Shown here: positions 13,845-15,776 of the stretch, piece by piece
Layout of the letters: each line of letters starts with the position of its first letter
Numbering within the stretch: position 1 is the first letter of the stretch
Assembly (NCBI GenBank): GCA_035535315.1
Contig: DATLQD010000058.1
Coordinates: forward strand, 1-15,776
DNA length: 15,776 nucleotides
Direction: 5' to 3'
Origin: DASQGA01 sp035535315
GTDB lineage: Bacteria; Actinomycetota; Thermoleophilia; Gaiellales; Gaiellaceae
Translations under genes and position numbers: made by a program
The notes under the pieces: model-generated
Database searches by the model: none
Told to the model about the DNA's origin: nothing
Seen by the model: only the letters and a program-made list of their open reading frames with translations

Positions 13845-15023
13845 ATGGCCGGCCCCGAGCTCGTCCGCGAGCTGACGCGAAACGCCGTGCACGTGCTCCC
13901 GGAAGGAGAGCTCGAGCGCAAGCTGGACCTGGACCGGCCGCTTCGCGTGAAGCTCGGCATCGATCCGACGGCGCGTGACATCCACGTCGGCCACGGGCTG
14001 CCGCTGCAGCGGATGGCCGCCTTCCAGCGCGCGGGCCACCAGGGGGTCCTCATCGTCGGCGACTACACCGGCCGGATCGGCGACCCGTCGGGCCGCTCGG
14101 CAGAGCGACCTGTGCTCTCAGACGAGGAGATCGACGCCAACGCGAAGAGATACTTCGAGCAGGCCTCGCAGATCATCGATCCGGAACGAACGGAGGTCCG
14201 CTTCAACGGCGAGTGGCTCGGCAAGCTGGACTTCGCGTCGGTCGTGCGGCTCACGCGCACGATCACGGTTGCGCGACTTCTCGAGCGGGACGACTTCGCA
14301 ACCCGCTTCGCCGCGCAGGCGCCGATCTCCGTCTCCGAGCTCCTCTACCCGCTGATGCAGGCGTACGACTCGGTCGCTGTCGAGGCCGACGTCGAACTCG
14401 GGGGCACCGATCAGCTCTACAACCTGCTCGCGGGCCGAGAGGTGATGCAAGCCTACGGGCTCGAGCCTCAAGTCGCGATGACGACGCCGCTTCTCCTTGG
14501 ATCGGACGGGCGCAAGATGAGCGCATCGCTTGGGAACTACATCGGGCTGAACGACCCGCCCGAAGAGCAGTTCGGCAAGACGATGCGGATCTCGGACGAG
14601 CTCCTTCCCGACTACTACCGGTTGGTGATGGAGTCGGATGAGGACCCGCGGCACCTCGATCCGCTGGAGGCCAAGCTTGCGCTCGCACGGTTCATCGTCG
14701 GCCGGTCGCACGAGCAAGAGGCGGTCGGGCCCGCCGAGGCCCACTTCACACGCGTCGTACGCGAGGGTCGAGCCCCGGAGGAGGTTCCAGAGGTGCGACT
14801 CGAGGCAGGCGGAGGAAGCATCCATCTGCCGGCCGTCCTCGTCGACCACCTGGGCGTTGGATCGACGAGCGAGGCGAGACGTTTAATCGCCCAGGGAGCG
14901 GTCAAGCTGGACGGCGAGCCGGTCTCCGATATCGAGGTCGACGCAGAACGTCTGGACGGCGCTCTCCTGCAGGCTGGAAAGCGCAGATTTGCAAGGCTTT
15001 CTGTGACCCCTGCCGACGCTTGA
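13845..15023 (+). CDS. tyrS: Tyrosyl-tRNA synthetase
   Basis: This 392-residue class I aminoacyl-tRNA synthetase joins tyrosine to tRNA(Tyr) using ATP. It shows the HIGH-type motif HVGH (47-50), VGDYTGRIGDPSGRS (71-85), LMQAYDSVAVEADVELGGTDQ (170-190) and the second signature as KMSAS (224-228), where KMSKS is usual. A C-terminal S4 RNA-binding domain follows (about 325-390, including LPAVLVDHLGVGSTSEARRLIAQGAVKLDGE). The length and architecture are those of the bacterial TyrRS branch with KMSKS. The ATG at 13845 is preceded by a -10-like TATGAT and no Shine-Dalgarno, so the mRNA is probably leaderless. The stop TGA at 15021-15023 lies inside the -35 of the rRNA promoter. Confidence 0.95.
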   Translation: MAGPELVRELTRNAVHVLPEGELERKLDLDRPLRVKLGIDPTARDIHVGHGLPLQRMAAFQRAGHQGVLIVGDYTGRIGDPSGRSAERPVLSDEEIDANAKRYFEQASQIIDPERTEVRFNGEWLGKLDFASVVRLTRTITVARLLERDDFATRFAAQAPISVSELLYPLMQAYDSVAVEADVELGGTDQLYNLLAGREVMQAYGLEPQVAMTTPLLLGSDGRKMSASLGNYIGLNDPPEEQFGKTMRISDELLPDYYRLVMESDEDPRHLDPLEAKLALARFIVGRSHEQEAVGPAEAHFTRVVREGRAPEEVPEVRLEAGGGSIHLPAVLVDHLGVGSTSEARRLIAQGAVKLDGEPVSDIEVDAERLDGALLQAGKRRFARLSVTPADA

Positions 15024-15047
15024 CACCCCCCCGAGCGTTGCTATCAT
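15020..15047 (+). promoter_or_regulatory. Sigma-A-type promoter of the rRNA operon leader (P1)
   Basis: A perfect TTGACA (15020-15025), a 16-bp spacer and TATCAT (15042-15047, five of six) form the strongest housekeeping promoter in the window. The -35 overlaps the tyrS stop codon. Transcription should start near 15054, giving a leader of about 310 nt before 16S unless it ends at the terminator at 15146-15173. Confidence 0.8.
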
Positions 15048-15054
15048 TCGTCGG

Positions 15055-15145
15055 CCGCCCGAGCGGACGGCACGGGGAAGCCCCCGGCACTCGACGATGG
15101 AGAGCTCCTAGAAAGAAGCCTGGTACACTCAGTATCGACTTCGGG
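15055..15145 (+). ncRNA. Structured 5' segment of the rRNA leader; possible short attenuated RNA
   Basis: Between P1 and the terminator, small hairpins are visible: CCGC-CCGA-GCGG (15055-15066) and GGGG-AAG-CCCC (15074-15084). An extended -10-like TGGTACACT (15122-15129) lacks a -35 and might be a second weak promoter. No open frame with coding character was seen. A transcript from P1 to the T-run would be about 120 nt. It matches no RNA family that I recognise. Confidence 0.3.
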
Positions 15146-15173
15146 GCCTCCGGCGCGAGTTGGAGGCTTTTTT
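15146..15173 (+). terminator. Intrinsic terminator inside the rRNA leader
   Basis: GCCTCC (15146-15151) and GGAGGC (15162-15167) form a stem over a 10-nt loop, directly followed by six T (15168-15173). It lies about 100 bp downstream of P1 and upstream of the boxA-like site. It would therefore stop transcripts from tyrS and P1 unless they are antiterminated. AAAGAAGCC (15112-15120) can pair with GGCTTTTTT (15165-15173) in an alternative fold. Confidence 0.75.
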
Positions 15174-15197
15174 GTGTCCGCCCGCGGAGGGGCTCGG

Positions 15198-15209
15198 TCT
15201 TTGAAAACT
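15198..15209 (+). promoter_or_regulatory. boxA-like antitermination element of the rRNA leader
   Basis: TCTTTGAAAACT resembles the boxA consensus of rRNA operons (E. coli TGCTCTTTAACA and the TCTTTGAAAACT form common upstream of Gram-positive 16S genes). It is the binding site for NusB/NusE that makes rRNA transcription resistant to termination. It stands about 165 nt before 16S. Confidence 0.65.
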
Positions 15210-15277
15210 CAACAGCGTGAACGTCGAGACCTCTCGCGCCTTTGGCGTGGGGGGCCTTAAAGAGTCACCCCGTCGAA

Positions 15278-15350
15278 CCTTCCTTCGGGAAGGGGAGACT
15301 TTGAGCTCAAGCTCAACATGAATCAGCTTGCAAACGGTTCTTCGGAACCG
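15278..15350 (+). other. Three tandem leader hairpins before 16S rRNA
   Basis: CCTTCC-TTCG-GGAAGG (15278-15293), TTGAGC-TCAA-GCTCAA (15301-15316) and CGGTTC-TTCG-GAACCG (15335-15350) are perfect stems of 6 bp; two have UUCG tetraloops. They probably fold within the spacer between boxA and 16S and may guide rRNA maturation. A long processing stem with the 3' flank of 16S cannot be tested, because that flank is outside the window. Confidence 0.5.
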
Positions 15351-15364
15351 AAGGCAAACCGATT

Positions 15365-15776
<412 letters not shown>

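Noticed and set aside
15020..15220. Small open frame of 66 codons in the rRNA leader
   Set aside because: It spans a promoter and an intrinsic terminator, has no ribosome site and has shadow-like composition.
15024..15364. tRNA gene in the tyrS-16S gap
   Set aside because: No cloverleaf, TTCGANTC T-loop or acceptor pairing was found; the hairpins are short and belong to the leader.

Overview
The window comes from a high-GC Gram-positive bacterium. The most likely lineage is Actinomycetota, class Thermoleophilia (Gaiellales or Solirubrobacterales type). This rests on the first ~410 nt of a 16S rRNA gene at the right edge, a PASTA-bearing class A PBP, an ECF sigma with an RskA-type anti-sigma, frequent GTG/TTG starts with 4-nt gene overlaps, and several starts without a Shine-Dalgarno. 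The lineage call is from memory of sequence style, not from a search.

Left part (1-4989, all +): the C-terminal ACT end of a probable D-3-phosphoglycerate dehydrogenase, then a 136-bp spacer rich in inverted repeats, a YbaK-type aminoacyl-tRNA deacylase, branched-chain aminotransferase IlvE, a DegT-family aminotransferase, a YbjJ-like MFS transporter, a RemA-like (DUF370) protein with a C-terminal extension, and a 3-methyladenine DNA glycosylase. The genes are tightly packed, with GTGA overlaps.

Middle (4964-8819, all -): a three-gene operon of ECF sigma factor, zinc-finger/RskA anti-sigma factor and bifunctional PBP with two PASTA domains. The genes overlap by 28 and 4 nt. The PBP 3' end also overlaps the convergent glycosylase gene by 26 nt.

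Right-middle (8975-13816, +): a divergent operon of a secreted DUF4331 protein, a membrane-anchored TPR protein, a NicO/RcnA-like transporter with a large extracytoplasmic N-terminal domain, and a second NiCoT-like transporter. Both transporters carry histidine-rich loops. The 155-bp divergent spacer holds two facing copies of the same promoter-like motif, TGAACC-N16-CGAAT, one for each operon. This suggests that the ECF sigma autoregulates its own operon and drives the DUF4331/metal-transport operon. It is the most interesting feature of the window: a candidate SigK/RskA-type regulon that links a PBP to a DUF4331-TPR-NicO-NiCoT module.

Right edge (13845-15776, +): tyrosyl-tRNA synthetase, probably leaderless, then an rRNA operon leader. 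Its sigma-A-type promoter overlaps the tyrS stop codon, and an intrinsic terminator lies between that promoter and the boxA-like element. The partial 16S gene runs off the window. No tRNA gene, CRISPR array, insertion sequence or phage gene was seen.
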